Shown here one piece after another: positions 1 through 9,000 of a stretch of 64,000 bases of DNA. The notes under the pieces are model-generated. The model was not told the DNA's origin and did not search any database. It saw only the letters and a program-made list of their open reading frames with translations. The DNA comes from Verrucomicrobiota bacterium. GTDB lineage: Bacteria > Verrucomicrobiota > Verrucomicrobiia > Verrucomicrobiales > Verrucomicrobiaceae. The stretch spans positions 44,397 through 108,396 of the forward strand of contig JAFLEI010000026.1 of assembly GCA_017301975.1 (NCBI GenBank). The letters are read 5' to 3'. Within the stretch, counting starts at the first letter, position 1; every line of letters begins with the position of its first letter. The position numbers and the translations under genes are program-made.

Positions 1-432
1 TTCATCGCCGAGCTTTTTGAGATGGATCAAGACCATGCCAGTGCGCAGACGGAGGCGCTGTTCACCAAATTTGCCCTGCATGAGTACTCACGGCAGAGGA
101 TTGAAAATCTCAGCCATGGCACACGGCAGAGGCTGGCCATCGCGAGCGCCCTGCTGCATGATCCGAAGGTCTTCGTCATCGATGAGCCGATGGTGGGGCT
201 GGACCCCATTCATGCGCGAACGGTGAAGCGGGAGATCAAGGAGCGGAGTCTGGCAGGCACGACGGTGCTCATGAGCACGCATCTGCTGAACATTGCGGAG
301 GAACTGGCCGACCGCATCGGAATCATTCATCATGGGAAGCTCATTGCTCTGGGCACGCTGGAGGAGCTGCGGCGTGACCACGAAACGCGCGGGCGGCGGC
401 TGGAAGACATCTTCCTGAGCATGGTGGAATGA
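1..432 (+). CDS. ABC transporter ATP-binding protein, 3' part only
   Basis: C-terminal part of an ABC ATPase; the frame is open to the first base, so the start and the Walker A motif lie outside the window. Visible in order are a signature motif of the form LSHGTRQR (LSGGQ variant), Walker B FVIDEP followed by a D-loop GLDP, and the switch histidine in MSTH. The tail (GKLIALGTLEEL) is typical of ATPases of drug, sodium or polysaccharide exporters. It would bind and hydrolyse ATP on the cytoplasmic face together with a permease, probably encoded outside the window because the next gene is unrelated. Substrate cannot be told. The family call is firm. Confidence 0.9.
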   Translation, partial: FIAELFEMDQDHASAQTEALFTKFALHEYSRQRIENLSHGTRQRLAIASALLHDPKVFVIDEPMVGLDPIHARTVKREIKERSLAGTTVLMSTHLLNIAEELADRIGIIHHGKLIALGTLEELRRDHETRGRRLEDIFLSMVE

Positions 433-471
433 GGTGAAACCAAGGCGGCGGTCGCCACGTTCATTTCCCGC

Positions 472-996
472 ATGAAAACCCTGCTTCTTTCCCTCCTCAT
501 GACCTCCATGGCCTTTGCTGCTGACACCCAGGTTCAAGACATCGCGGTCAAGGACATTGACGGCAAGGAAACCACGCTCAAGTCTTACGCGGGCAAGGTG
601 CTGCTGATTGTGAACGTGGCCTCGGAGTGTGGGTACACGCCGCAGTATGAGGGGCTGGAGGCGCTGTATGAGAAGATGAAAGACCAAGGGCTGGTGGTGA
701 TGGGGTTTCCCTGCAATGATTTTGGCGGTCAGGAGCCCGGGAGCGAAGCGGAGATCAAGAACTTCTGCTCGACGCGTTACAAGGTGACGTTTCCGATGTT
801 TGCGAAGGTGACGATCAAGGGGGAGGGCAAAAGCCCGCTGTATGCCGCGCTGCAAAAGGCCGTGGGCGGGGAGGTGGGGTGGAACTTCGAGAAGTTTCTC
901 GTGAGCAAGGACGGGAAGGTGCTGCAGCGATTTGCGTCGGATGTGGAGCCGGATTCACCGGAGCTGAAGGCGGCGATCGAGGCCGCGCTGAAGTGA
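472..996 (+). CDS. Exported glutathione peroxidase-family thiol peroxidase
   Basis: 174 residues. A signal peptide (MKTLLLSLLMTSMAFAA) directs it to the periplasm. The glutathione peroxidase fold is clear: catalytic Cys53 in NVASECGYTPQY (cysteine, not selenocysteine), then GFPCNDFGGQEPG with Gln87, and WNFEKFLV with Trp137 and Asn138, completing the usual Cys-Gln-Trp-Asn site. Cys81 and Cys99 are also present, so one could serve as resolving cysteine in a thioredoxin-type cycle; this is an inference. It would reduce hydrogen or lipid peroxides in the envelope. It starts 39 bases after the ABC gene and may be co-transcribed. Exported versions are less common than cytoplasmic BtuE-type enzymes. 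Confidence 0.9.
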   Translation: MKTLLLSLLMTSMAFAADTQVQDIAVKDIDGKETTLKSYAGKVLLIVNVASECGYTPQYEGLEALYEKMKDQGLVVMGFPCNDFGGQEPGSEAEIKNFCSTRYKVTFPMFAKVTIKGEGKSPLYAALQKAVGGEVGWNFEKFLVSKDGKVLQRFASDVEPDSPELKAAIEAALK

Positions 997-1018
997 GCGG
1001 ATTGTCAAAGCACAGCCA

Positions 1019-1327
1019 CTATTTGGCTGAAGGATTCTTTTTTCGAAACATTCGAAGAAGAATCCAGCAGACGGCGATCACCCCACCTTGGGCAAAAAAC
1101 AGCAAACAGATGCTTTCCCCAACCCAGTCGAACCAGTGCGGAGGATTGGTTTCGTCGTAAATGAACCAAGCCATGGGCCAGCCGAAGTTCCACACGAAGT
1201 GTCGCGGATCAGAACCCATATAGCGAAAGAATGGGCGTCCATAAGCAGGAAAAAAATCGATGATTCCAAAGGTGAGAATCATGAGGGTGAGAAAAGTGGC
1301 TTGAGTTTTGGAATGGAGAAGGCGCAT
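1019..1327 (-). CDS. Small hypothetical membrane protein
   Basis: 102 residues, not recognised. It shows an N-terminal hydrophobic stretch (about residues 10-27, TFLTLMILTFGIIDFF) and a second one near residues 72-92 (ICLLFFAQGGVIAVCWILL), with an aromatic, tryptophan-rich middle (HFVWNFGWPMAWF) and a basic C-terminus. That pattern suggests two membrane helices with a periplasmic loop. It lies 15 bases downstream of recO on the same strand and may share its transcript. No function can be proposed. Coding status rests on the membrane-protein pattern and the snug fit between neighbours. Confidence 0.55.
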   Translation of the reverse strand: MRLLHSKTQATFLTLMILTFGIIDFFPAYGRPFFRYMGSDPRHFVWNFGWPMAWFIYDETNPPHWFDWVGESICLLFFAQGGVIAVCWILLRMFRKKNPSAK

Positions 1328-1342
1328 GATATCTTTTCTGAT

Positions 1343-1888
1343 TCAATGCTTCGTCATCCAATCCGCGAGCTGACGGCGCTGAACGGGCAGCTTGCGGTGG
1401 AAACTGTCTTCGATGGCGGCGGCGGCCATGCCAGAGTCGCCTTCGGGGATGATGCCGAGGTGCTCGGCGAGGCGTTGCTCGAAACGGGTGATGAGGGCGG
1501 GGACGGGATCTTTGGCGGAGAGATAGTCGAGCGCTTTGACGAGAAGATCGTGAATCTCAGGAATAGGAGAGTCGGTTTCGGCGACGAGGGTGATGAGTTT
1601 GACGAGGTAGGTGGCGGCGAGCACGCGGCCATAGCTTTCGCGGAGGCCGAGGCGGGGATTGGTCCAGCGGGCTTCGGCCAGGGTGTGCAGGTCGCTGGAT
1701 TTGCTGCGGACGAAGCGCAGGTCGGCGGAGACAAAGAGGTCCAGCACGCCGTAGAGCGGTGATTTGGGACGCAGGCATCCTTTGGCAATGGTTTTGAACA
1801 AGCCGGCCTCCGGCGAGCACCACTGCACAATGAGGCTGCTCTCCGCATAGCGCGTGCGTCCAATGAGGATGGCCTCGGTTTTTTCCAT
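1343..1888 (-). CDS. recO: DNA repair protein RecO (short form)
   Basis: About 181 residues from an ATG at 1888; an ATG at 1915 would add nine residues and is less RecO-like. The N-terminus (MEKTEAILIGRTRYAESSLI) matches the RecO OB-fold, and the rest is helical as in the RecO C-terminal domain, with no cysteine zinc motif. RecO loads RecA onto SSB-coated single strands together with RecR and anneals complementary strands. Typical RecO is about 220-250 residues, so this one is short at the C-terminus. It is divergent from prfB with roughly 50 bases between starts. Family call good; exact start uncertain. Confidence 0.75.
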   Translation of the reverse strand: MEKTEAILIGRTRYAESSLIVQWCSPEAGLFKTIAKGCLRPKSPLYGVLDLFVSADLRFVRSKSSDLHTLAEARWTNPRLGLRESYGRVLAATYLVKLITLVAETDSPIPEIHDLLVKALDYLSAKDPVPALITRFEQRLAEHLGIIPEGDSGMAAAAIEDSFHRKLPVQRRQLADWMTKH

Positions 1889-1937
1889 GACGACAAAAGG
1901 CGTTGAACTCGGCACGCCAAGCCATTATCTACGCTGC

Positions 1938-3087
1938 ATGGAAAAGACCAGCAAGACCATCCTCACCGACCTGCAATCCCTCGACACCACCGCCCTCAAG
2001 GCAAGGTTGGGGGAGCTCCGGAGGTATCTTTGACGTCCCGAAATTAAAAGACGAACTGGCCATGCTGGAGGACCGCATGGCGGCCCCTGGCTTCTGGGAT
2101 GACGCGAACGCGGCGCGCAAGCTGATTGACCGCACGAATGTCATCAAAAAGAAAATCGGACCGCTCCAGGAGCTGGAAACGCGTGCCGAGGATTTTGACG
2201 GGCTCATTGAGCTGGCCAAAGAAGCGGGCGACACGGACACGTGGCATGAGGTGGAGCAGGAGCACAAGAAGCTCAGCGCGGATGTTTCAAGCTTTGAACT
2301 GAGCCAGTTGCTCAGCGGCCCCTTTGACAGTGGCAATGCCTTCATCACCATCCATTCCGGTGCCGGTGGCACGGAGGCCTGTGATTGGGCGGACATGCTG
2401 ATGCGCATGTATCAGCGCTGGTGTCAGCGCCGTGGCTACAAGGTGGAACTGATCGACCATGAAGCGGGGGATGACGTGGGAACACGTTCCGCCACGCTCG
2501 AAATCATCGGTGAAAACGCCTTTGGCTTCCTGCAAACCGAGCGCGGTGTGCACCGCCTCGTGCGCATCTCTCCCTTCGATGCCGCGAAGAAGCGCCACAC
2601 GAGCTTTGCCTCGATTGATGTGACGCCCGACTCCGAAGAGGAGATCGACATTGTCGTGCGGGATGAAGATCTGCGCGTGGACACCTACCGTGCGGGCGGC
2701 AAAGGCGGCCAGAACGTGAACAAGGTGGAAACCGCCGTGCGTCTGACGCACATTCCCAGCGGTGTCATTGTGGCCTGTCAGATCGAACGCAGCCAGCCCA
2801 AGAACCGCGCCAAAGCGATGGCGATGCTCAAGGCGAAGCTCTACCAGATCGAAGAAGACAAGCGTCAGGCCGAAATCGACCGCCAGTATGGCGAGAAGAG
2901 CGACATCGGCTGGGGCAGCCAGATTCGCAGTTACGTCTTCCAGCCTTACCAGATGGTCAAAGATCACCGCACCGGCGAAAAGACCAGCAGCGTGCAGGCC
3001 GTCATGGACGGTGACTTGGACGCCTTCATGGAGGCCAAGCTGCGCGGCCGCAAGGCCGGGGACAATGATAAAGACGACGACGTCTAG
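1938..3087 (+). CDS. prfB: Peptide chain release factor 2, programmed +1 frameshift
   Basis: RF2 releases the nascent peptide at UGA and UAA codons. Translation starts at ATG 1938, reads 31 codons (beginning MEKTSKTILTDLQS) and meets an in-frame TGA at 2031. A +1 slip on CTT continues at GAC 2032 to TAG 3085, giving 382 residues. The body carries the stop-recognition tripeptide SPF (in RISPFDAAKKRH) and the catalytic GGQ loop (RAGGKGGQNVNK). The ATG at 1903 in the downstream frame is not the true start, because the RF2 N-terminus lies in the 1938 frame. The organisation is autoregulatory: scarce RF2 leaves TGA unread and favours slippage. RF2 identity and recoding are near certain. Confidence 0.97.
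2015..2034 (+). promoter_or_regulatory. prfB programmed +1 frameshift site
   Basis: The sequence GGAGG TAT CTT TGA C holds every element of the conserved RF2 slippage site: an internal Shine-Dalgarno-like GGAGG, the slippery CTT at 2028-2030, the in-frame TGA at 2031-2033, and a following C. Re-pairing one base forward (TTT) puts GAC in the A site. The GGAGG stands out because few start codons in this window have such a sequence. Confidence 0.95.
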
Positions 3088-3091
3088 CAGA

Positions 3092-3168
3092 GTTTGCGAT
3101 TGTTGGCAGTGGTTTGCAGTGGTTCAGCAATCGCAAACCATTGCAAACCATCGCCAACGACTGCAAAC
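3092..3168. repeat. Long imperfect inverted repeat between prfB and the araC-type gene
   Basis: GTTTGCGATTG (3092-3102) is matched perfectly by CAATCGCAAAC (3128-3138), and a longer imperfect arm continues to 3168 with repeated GTTTGC/GCAAAC units, so transcripts could fold into a long hairpin. Related GTTGTTGAC-GTGGTTTGC units recur at 56010-56050. It may end prfB transcription or be a dispersed repeat element; it lacks a T-tract. Confidence 0.7.
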
Positions 3169-3177
3169 TTCCCCTCC

Positions 3178-4044
3178 ATGAAGCCTGTTTTCGAGAAAGT
3201 ACCCAAGCGTCAGTGGGAGTCCTTCCACTGTGAAACGGTGCGTGCGCTGGACTATGGGACGCGCTGGCATTTTCATCCGGAGTATCAGCTCACGCTGGCG
3301 ATCGAGAGTCGCGGGCATCGGGTGGTGGGAGACAATATCAGCGCCCTCACGGACGGAGACATCGTGCTGATTGGCTCCAATCTGCCGCATGTGTGGCATC
3401 AGGACACGAGCGCGAAGTCGCGGCGGGTGAACGCCATCATCGTGCGTTTTGACGAAGACTTTTTGGGGCGCGATTTTATGGCCCTGCCGGAGATGGAGCC
3501 GGTGAAGCGGCTGCTGCAGCGGGCGGCGCGCGGGCTGGAGGTTCGCGGTGCTGCCCGTGCGGTGGTGACGGAGCACATGAAGCGCCTCGCTGGCAGCGAA
3601 GGACTGGCGCGCGTGATCGAACTGCTTGCCATTCTCAATGCGCTGGCCGGCTCCGAAGATTTGAAGGCGCTGGCCAGCTCCAACTTTGAGCCCAAGCTGG
3701 AGTCTGCCGACCAAGGCCGGATGGAGCGGGTGATCGACTTCATTCACACCCATTTGACGGAAGAAATCGACCGCGAGCGTCTGGCCAAGCTGGCGCACCT
3801 GAGTCTGGGCGCCTTCAGCCGCTTCTTCCACTCGCGCACCGGCAAGACGGTGCCGCAGTATGTGAACGAGGTGCGCATCGGTCGTGCGTGCGGCATGCTG
3901 GCGGAGGACGTGTCAAACATCACGGACATCGCGATGGACTGCGGCTACCGCAACCTGGCGAACTTCAACCGCCGCTTCCGTGAAGTGATGGGAACGACGC
4001 CGAGCGCCTACCGGCAGAAATTCCGCGGCATGGCGGGGAAGTGA
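3178..4044 (+). CDS. AraC-family transcriptional regulator with cupin sensor domain
   Basis: 288 residues from ATG 3178. An in-frame ATG at 3094 would run through the upstream inverted repeat and is rejected. The N-terminal half is an AraC-type cupin (HFHPEYQLTLAIESRG, then a GDIVLIGSNLPHVW segment with histidines suitable for metal or sugar binding). The C-terminal ~100 residues hold two helix-turn-helix motifs (LAKLAHLSLGAFSRFFHSRTG and DIAMDCGYRNLANFNRRFRE), ending with TPSAYRQKFR. Members of this class sense sugars or related small molecules and activate nearby catabolic genes. No catabolic partner is adjacent, so its target is unknown. Confidence 0.9.
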   Translation: MKPVFEKVPKRQWESFHCETVRALDYGTRWHFHPEYQLTLAIESRGHRVVGDNISALTDGDIVLIGSNLPHVWHQDTSAKSRRVNAIIVRFDEDFLGRDFMALPEMEPVKRLLQRAARGLEVRGAARAVVTEHMKRLAGSEGLARVIELLAILNALAGSEDLKALASSNFEPKLESADQGRMERVIDFIHTHLTEEIDRERLAKLAHLSLGAFSRFFHSRTGKTVPQYVNEVRIGRACGMLAEDVSNITDIAMDCGYRNLANFNRRFREVMGTTPSAYRQKFRGMAGK

Positions 4045-4091
4045 CACCCGCGCCACTTGCGCCGCCTTTCATCCGGTGAGATAAGCAGGGC

Positions 4092-4889
4092 ATGAGTCAG
4101 ATGCTTGAACCGGACCTTTCCGTGGTGGACCTTCGCTCCTACTTTGTGCGGAAGCGTAATGCGCTGCTGGTGCGGGGGCGCTTCAGCCCGCTGTATCTCG
4201 ATTACTACCTGCACCTGATGCAGTACGGCCTGCAGAATGCCGAGCCGCTGGACCTGATGCTCAAGGAGGCGCTGGCCGCGCTGGCGCTGCATCTCTGTTC
4301 ACGCCCGCAGGATGAAAGCTGCGCGTGGACGATCCACGTCAAGGAGCCGCAGCGGGCGAATGTGTTCGTCACGGGAAGCACGCGTCCCGGGCGTGTGGCG
4401 GGCCGGGTTTTCACCGAAGATGTGCGCCAGGAGGGCGAGGCGATGTTCATCGCCCAGACCACGCGCCCGGACCAGGCGCCGCGGCAGAGCATGATCGAGT
4501 TTCACGGCAGCGACATGCTGAAGGCGGTGGAAACCTTTTACACCACCAGCGAGCAGCGCCTCACGCGCTTCTTCCGCCTGGAGGATGAGGAGTTCATTCA
4601 AATCTCCGCCGAGCCGGACTGCGACGAAATCTGGCTGTCTGAACTCACCCTGGAGGAGGTGCTGGAGCTCGAAACGTCCGAACATCTCACCCTGCTGGAG
4701 ACACGGGGCTACGTGTTTGAATGCGGCTGCTCCGTGGAGCGGCTGATGCCCATCATCATGCGTCTGCCACAGGATGATCTGGATCACATTTTTGCCGATG
4801 GCGTGGCGCAGATCACCTGTCCGCGTTGTGGGGCGGTGTTCCGCACGCCGAAGGAAAGCTTTGAGCAGTGGCGGTCCAAACATTCCTAG
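4092..4889 (+). CDS. hslO: Hsp33-family redox-regulated chaperone
   Basis: 265 residues. The C-terminus carries the Hsp33 zinc centre: Cys211-x-Cys213 (FECGCSVERLMPIIMRLP) and Cys243-x-x-Cys246 (ITCPRCGAVF), separated by the usual helix in which a residue run like LPQDDLDHIFADG sits. The N-terminal half corresponds to the Hsp33 substrate-binding domain, but its sequence is divergent. Hsp33 is a cytoplasmic holdase: oxidation of the four cysteines releases zinc, unfolds the linker and exposes client-binding surfaces, protecting proteins during oxidative and heat stress. Symbol assigned from the zinc motif and overall layout. It stands alone between an AraC regulator and a glycosyltransferase. 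Confidence 0.8.
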   Translation: MSQMLEPDLSVVDLRSYFVRKRNALLVRGRFSPLYLDYYLHLMQYGLQNAEPLDLMLKEALAALALHLCSRPQDESCAWTIHVKEPQRANVFVTGSTRPGRVAGRVFTEDVRQEGEAMFIAQTTRPDQAPRQSMIEFHGSDMLKAVETFYTTSEQRLTRFFRLEDEEFIQISAEPDCDEIWLSELTLEEVLELETSEHLTLLETRGYVFECGCSVERLMPIIMRLPQDDLDHIFADGVAQITCPRCGAVFRTPKESFEQWRSKHS

Positions 4890-4925
4890 AGCAAGCGCCC
4901 TGCTTGCATTTGCCAGCCGCCACGC

Positions 4926-6011
4926 ATGAAACTCGCCCTCATCCGCCGACAGTTCTCCGCCACCGGCGGCGCGGAGCTGTATGTGCAGAGGCTGCTGGGA
5001 GCCCTGGCCGCAACCGGGCATGAAACGCACCTGTTTGCCGAAAAGTGGCAGGGGCAGGCCTCGGGCGTGCAGTTTCACAGCGTCAATGTGGAGGGATCGC
5101 GCGCGGAGCGTCCGCTGCGTTTTGCGGAGGCGGTGAACGCCGCATTGCAACACGAGAGGTTTGACTGCGTGTTCAGCCTGGAGCGCACGTTGCGGCAGGA
5201 CGTCTATCGCGCGGGAGACGGCCTGCACCGTGTGTGGCTGCAACGACGCAGACAGTTTGCCCCATGGTGGAAACGCCCGCTGGTGGGACGCGGAGCGTTT
5301 CACCGCAACATGCTGGCGCTTGAGGCGCAGACCTTTGATCCGGCGAACACGCAGCGCATCATCGTGAACTCTGAGATGGTGCGCGGCGAGATCGCGCAGC
5401 ATTTCCCCGACTTCCCGCAGGAGCGCGTGCACACAATTCGCAACGGTGTGGATGTGCGGCGATTCCAAAACGTTTCAAGAGCCGTCGCGCGCCAACGATT
5501 TGGACTTGAGGACGGCGATTTCGTGCTGGTCTTCGTCGGCTCAGGCTGGGAGCGCAAGGGGCTGCCGTGGCTGCTGAAATTCATGGCCGGACACAGTGAT
5601 GATACGCACCTGAAACTGCTGGTCGTGACCAAGGATCGCATGCGCGGCAAGGTCCCGCCGAACGTCGTTCTCACCGGCCCGCTGGGCGATGTGGAGGCCG
5701 CTTATGCCGCCGCCGATGTGCTCACGTTTCTACCCATTTATGAGCCCTGCTCCAATGTGGTGAGCGAGGCGCTGGCCACCGGCATCCCGGTGATCACCAC
5801 GAGTTTTAACGGAGCGAGCGAATTGATCGACTCCGGCATCAACGGACATGTGCTGAACGATCCCGGCGATCTGGCGACGCTGGGCATGTGCATCAACCAC
5901 TGGCGCGCGCGCGGCCGTGCAGTGCCTGTCAAAACACGGCTGTCGCTGGATCTGGAGCTGAATGTGACGCTTACTTTGCAGGTGCTGGAGCAGGCGGCGA
6001 AAGGAGCTTGA
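4926..6011 (+). CDS. WaaG-like family 4 glycosyltransferase
   Basis: 361 residues of GT-B fold. The N-terminal domain has the acceptor-site glycine loop (SATGGAELYVQRLL) and the segment DVYRAGDGLHRVWL that is characteristic of WaaG/RfaG-type lipopolysaccharide core glucosyltransferases. The C-terminal nucleotide-sugar domain has FVGSGWERKGLPWLL and the donor-binding stretch EPCSNVVSEALATGIPVI followed by GASELI. It probably transfers a hexose from a nucleotide donor to lipid A-core or another surface glycan at the inner face of the inner membrane. No other glycan genes are adjacent. Its 3' end overlaps the end of the convergent giant TPR gene by 41 bases. Confidence 0.85.
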   Translation: MKLALIRRQFSATGGAELYVQRLLGALAATGHETHLFAEKWQGQASGVQFHSVNVEGSRAERPLRFAEAVNAALQHERFDCVFSLERTLRQDVYRAGDGLHRVWLQRRRQFAPWWKRPLVGRGAFHRNMLALEAQTFDPANTQRIIVNSEMVRGEIAQHFPDFPQERVHTIRNGVDVRRFQNVSRAVARQRFGLEDGDFVLVFVGSGWERKGLPWLLKFMAGHSDDTHLKLLVVTKDRMRGKVPPNVVLTGPLGDVEAAYAAADVLTFLPIYEPCSNVVSEALATGIPVITTSFNGASELIDSGINGHVLNDPGDLATLGMCINHWRARGRAVPVKTRLSLDLELNVTLTLQVLEQAAKGA

Positions 6012-9000
6012 TCAATGATTCGTGCCTGGCGGTATTGTACACCACCCGGTCCCCTTCGGTAAACTCGGAGAGACACTGCCGGGCTTCCTTCATATCATCG
6101 AGGCGAACAAGCATTTCGACACGACCGAGGAGGCAGCGATTTTTGGCATAGGAAGACTTTTCGGTGGACCACTTTTCGGCCGCTTTCGCAAAAGCCTGCG
6201 AGGCACTTTGATACTCATCCTGATCGCGCAGATAAGCGGCTAATTCTTCCAGGCAGGCAGAGCTGAGCAAATCGGAATATTTCAGGACCGCGCCGGCGTT
6301 TTGAGCCAGTTCGGCGGGGGTGAACACGTCGTGCTCCACCAGCAGCGCCCAGACGTTGGGGGAGGAGTAAAGTTTCACCCGGTTGAAAATACGCACGATG
6401 AGTTCCAGCCGCTGCTGGAACGAGAGCCGGCTTTTGCCGGACCCGGCCATTGAAGCGACAAACTCCATGAAGTGAGCCTCGTTGCTGACCCCGGTCAGTC
6501 GTGCGGCCACACCTGCAGGCAGCGGCTCTTTTTTGAGGACGGCCTTCCATGCTTCAATGCCGGAGTGAAGAGTGGGAAGGGGCAGGAAATCGTATGCGGA
6601 TGAACTCTGCTGTGAGCCGGACAGGAGTTTGAACTGAAAAATCTTTTCCGGATCACGCGCGATGCCCGCCTGCCAAAAATGTGAGAGAGTCTGAAACAAC
6701 GTCGAGCGGAACAGACCTCCGACCGAGCTGGTCGATCCTCCGTAACGTTTGACGATGCCGGGGTCGGTTCGCAAGCGGTCCAAGTGCGCGTCGGGTGCCG
6801 TGAGGTCTCCTTTGGCAGCTTTCAAGGCTGCATGAATGGCGATAAATTTTTCCCAGTGATGGACGTCTGCGGACCCCTCGCCGAGGGAGTCAGACATGAA
6901 GACGCGGGCGATGGCATCGTACTGTGGCAGCAGCGTCAGTGCGGCCTGAGGCTGCTCTATTCCAAGAATGACAAGGACCTGGGCGCGCAGAGCAGGCTGC
7001 TGTGGCAGAGGCAGGGATGCGATTTTATGCGCAAACGCCGCGAGCCGCTCCGGCCGCGACTGCCAGCGCGCTTCTGGATAGAGCGTGCGCGTGGCTTCGT
7101 CGTCTGCGGTCAGCGCAAGAACCTCTGCGAGCAGAGCATCTTCGCGGGCACCGTCAGGCGTTTCCTGACGAGCCGCCTCCGCCGGAGGCAGCCAGGCATT
7201 CGCCTGGTCGGATCGAGTGGAAACAGAGACCGGAACCGTTGTCCGCAGCTTCAATGCTTCGATGTGCTCCCAGCCGCCATTTTCCAGCAGGATCCCGACA
7301 AAACCCGGGAGATTGTAATGGGCGAAGGTGCTGATGAACGGCTTCAGAGTGTTCGTGTCGCCCGAGCGGAGGGCAAACCGCAGGATGGCTGAATACATCG
7401 CGGGCTCAATGTAGCGACGTCGGGTAGGGCGGATGATTTCCTCGCGCTGATTCCAGCGTTCGATGACGAGCTTGCTGGTCTGCTCCCAGGTTTTATTGAG
7501 CGGCAGCACTGCGGCAGAATTGAGCAGGATTTCCAGTTCCCAACGAGTGATTGGAACGCCCGCGGTCCATGCCTGAGCGGCGGCGAGCCCCCAGGCCTGC
7601 CTGGCTTCGGCATCCAGAATGCCCGGGTAGGTGGAGATGAAAAACGCCGCCAATGCCAGGCGGACATGGGGGGCGATCTTTTCATCCTGCAGCAGGCTCT
7701 GAGCCTCCCTGCCGGCGGAGGTGAAGTTTTTCAGGGCAGACGGGGAGGCAGGAGCCGGACGGCGCGGGCCTCCCTCCACCGAAGAGAGAGGCTCCGTGCA
7801 ATCGAGCAGTGTCTGCGCGAGGCGGCACTCCCGGCAGATGATTTGCAACTCAGCCTGACTTTCTTTGGCCGCCCAGGCAGAGATTTCTTTCCGTTCGAGT
7901 TTACCCAGGCGTTCGAGCACTCCATGCATCACGGGAATCCACAGGCCTGAGGTGTTTTGAATGTCATGCCTTGCGACTTCATTCATCAATCCGACAAAGA
8001 CCTCTTTGGGGCGGGCCCGGCCGCCGCGTTGTTCCCAGAGAGTGAACACCGCGTCATCCGACTGAATGGAGCTTTGGCTGGATGCGGTGTCAGCCTGCAC
8101 GCGGACCTCGGGGAGGCGTGCCGCCGCCTGCATCTGGCAGGCCAGAAGGGTCGGGGAGTCATCTGAATTCACCCTCAAGAGACTGCGAAGGAAGTAACTC
8201 AGGCCATAGCCGTCACGGTAGTAGGGAGGGGTGGCGAATCGTTTGCTGGCATCCTGTGTTTCAAGCTGGCCGGACATGCCGCGCAGGAGTTTGAGAATTT
8301 CTCCAGACTTGCTGCCGTTCATCAGCCGGATCAGCTCCATCCGGACGACGGAGGAATATCCTCGAAACGGCGGCGCCATCTTGGTCTGGCTGGATTGGAT
8401 TGCATCGAGATAATTGCGTTCTTCCAAGGCGCGCCGTTCAAACAACGGGGCAAAACGGGCCAGATCACCCGTCGGTGGGTCTGCCTTTGAAAGCTCGGGA
8501 AGTCCGCCTTCCAGTGCCTGCAAAATGGCCCCTGCGGCTTGGAGTTTCACCTGGGGAAACTGGGCGGCGCAGAGATCCCAGCGTCGGGCTTTCTCCGGGG
8601 ATTCATCTGCGGTCAGCTTCGCTGCAAACAGACGATGACCAAATTTGGCATCTTTCTGCTGCGTGAGCAGTTGGGCGGCTTTCTCCGCCACTTCCGGATT
8701 CAGGCGCGACAACTTCAGAAACACCATCCCGAGCAGGCTGCCTGAGGCCAGTCCAGGCCCGGGAAACGCATCGTAGGCATTCGCATCCGCCAGCAGTTCC
8801 ATTTCGTTCAGCGTGGTGACGATCTTTTCCGCACTGGCGAGGCTGCTGGCTGGCAAGGCCCGGTCGAGCAACTGGAAAGTGTTCATGGAACTGCCGGTGG
8901 GAGTTCGGAGCGGCGAGCTCCTAGGAACCGTGAATCGCAGCGCTTCAGGCAGCAGGCGGGGAGACGCACTCAAAGTCATGACAAAGCTGTCCAGCGGTGG

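Noticed and set aside
1903..2033. Reading prfB as a normal gene from ATG 1903, or as a pseudogene because of the TGA at 2031
   Set aside because: The frame from ATG 1938 gives the RF2 N-terminus and the site GGAGG-TAT-CTT-TGA-C is the standard recoding signal.
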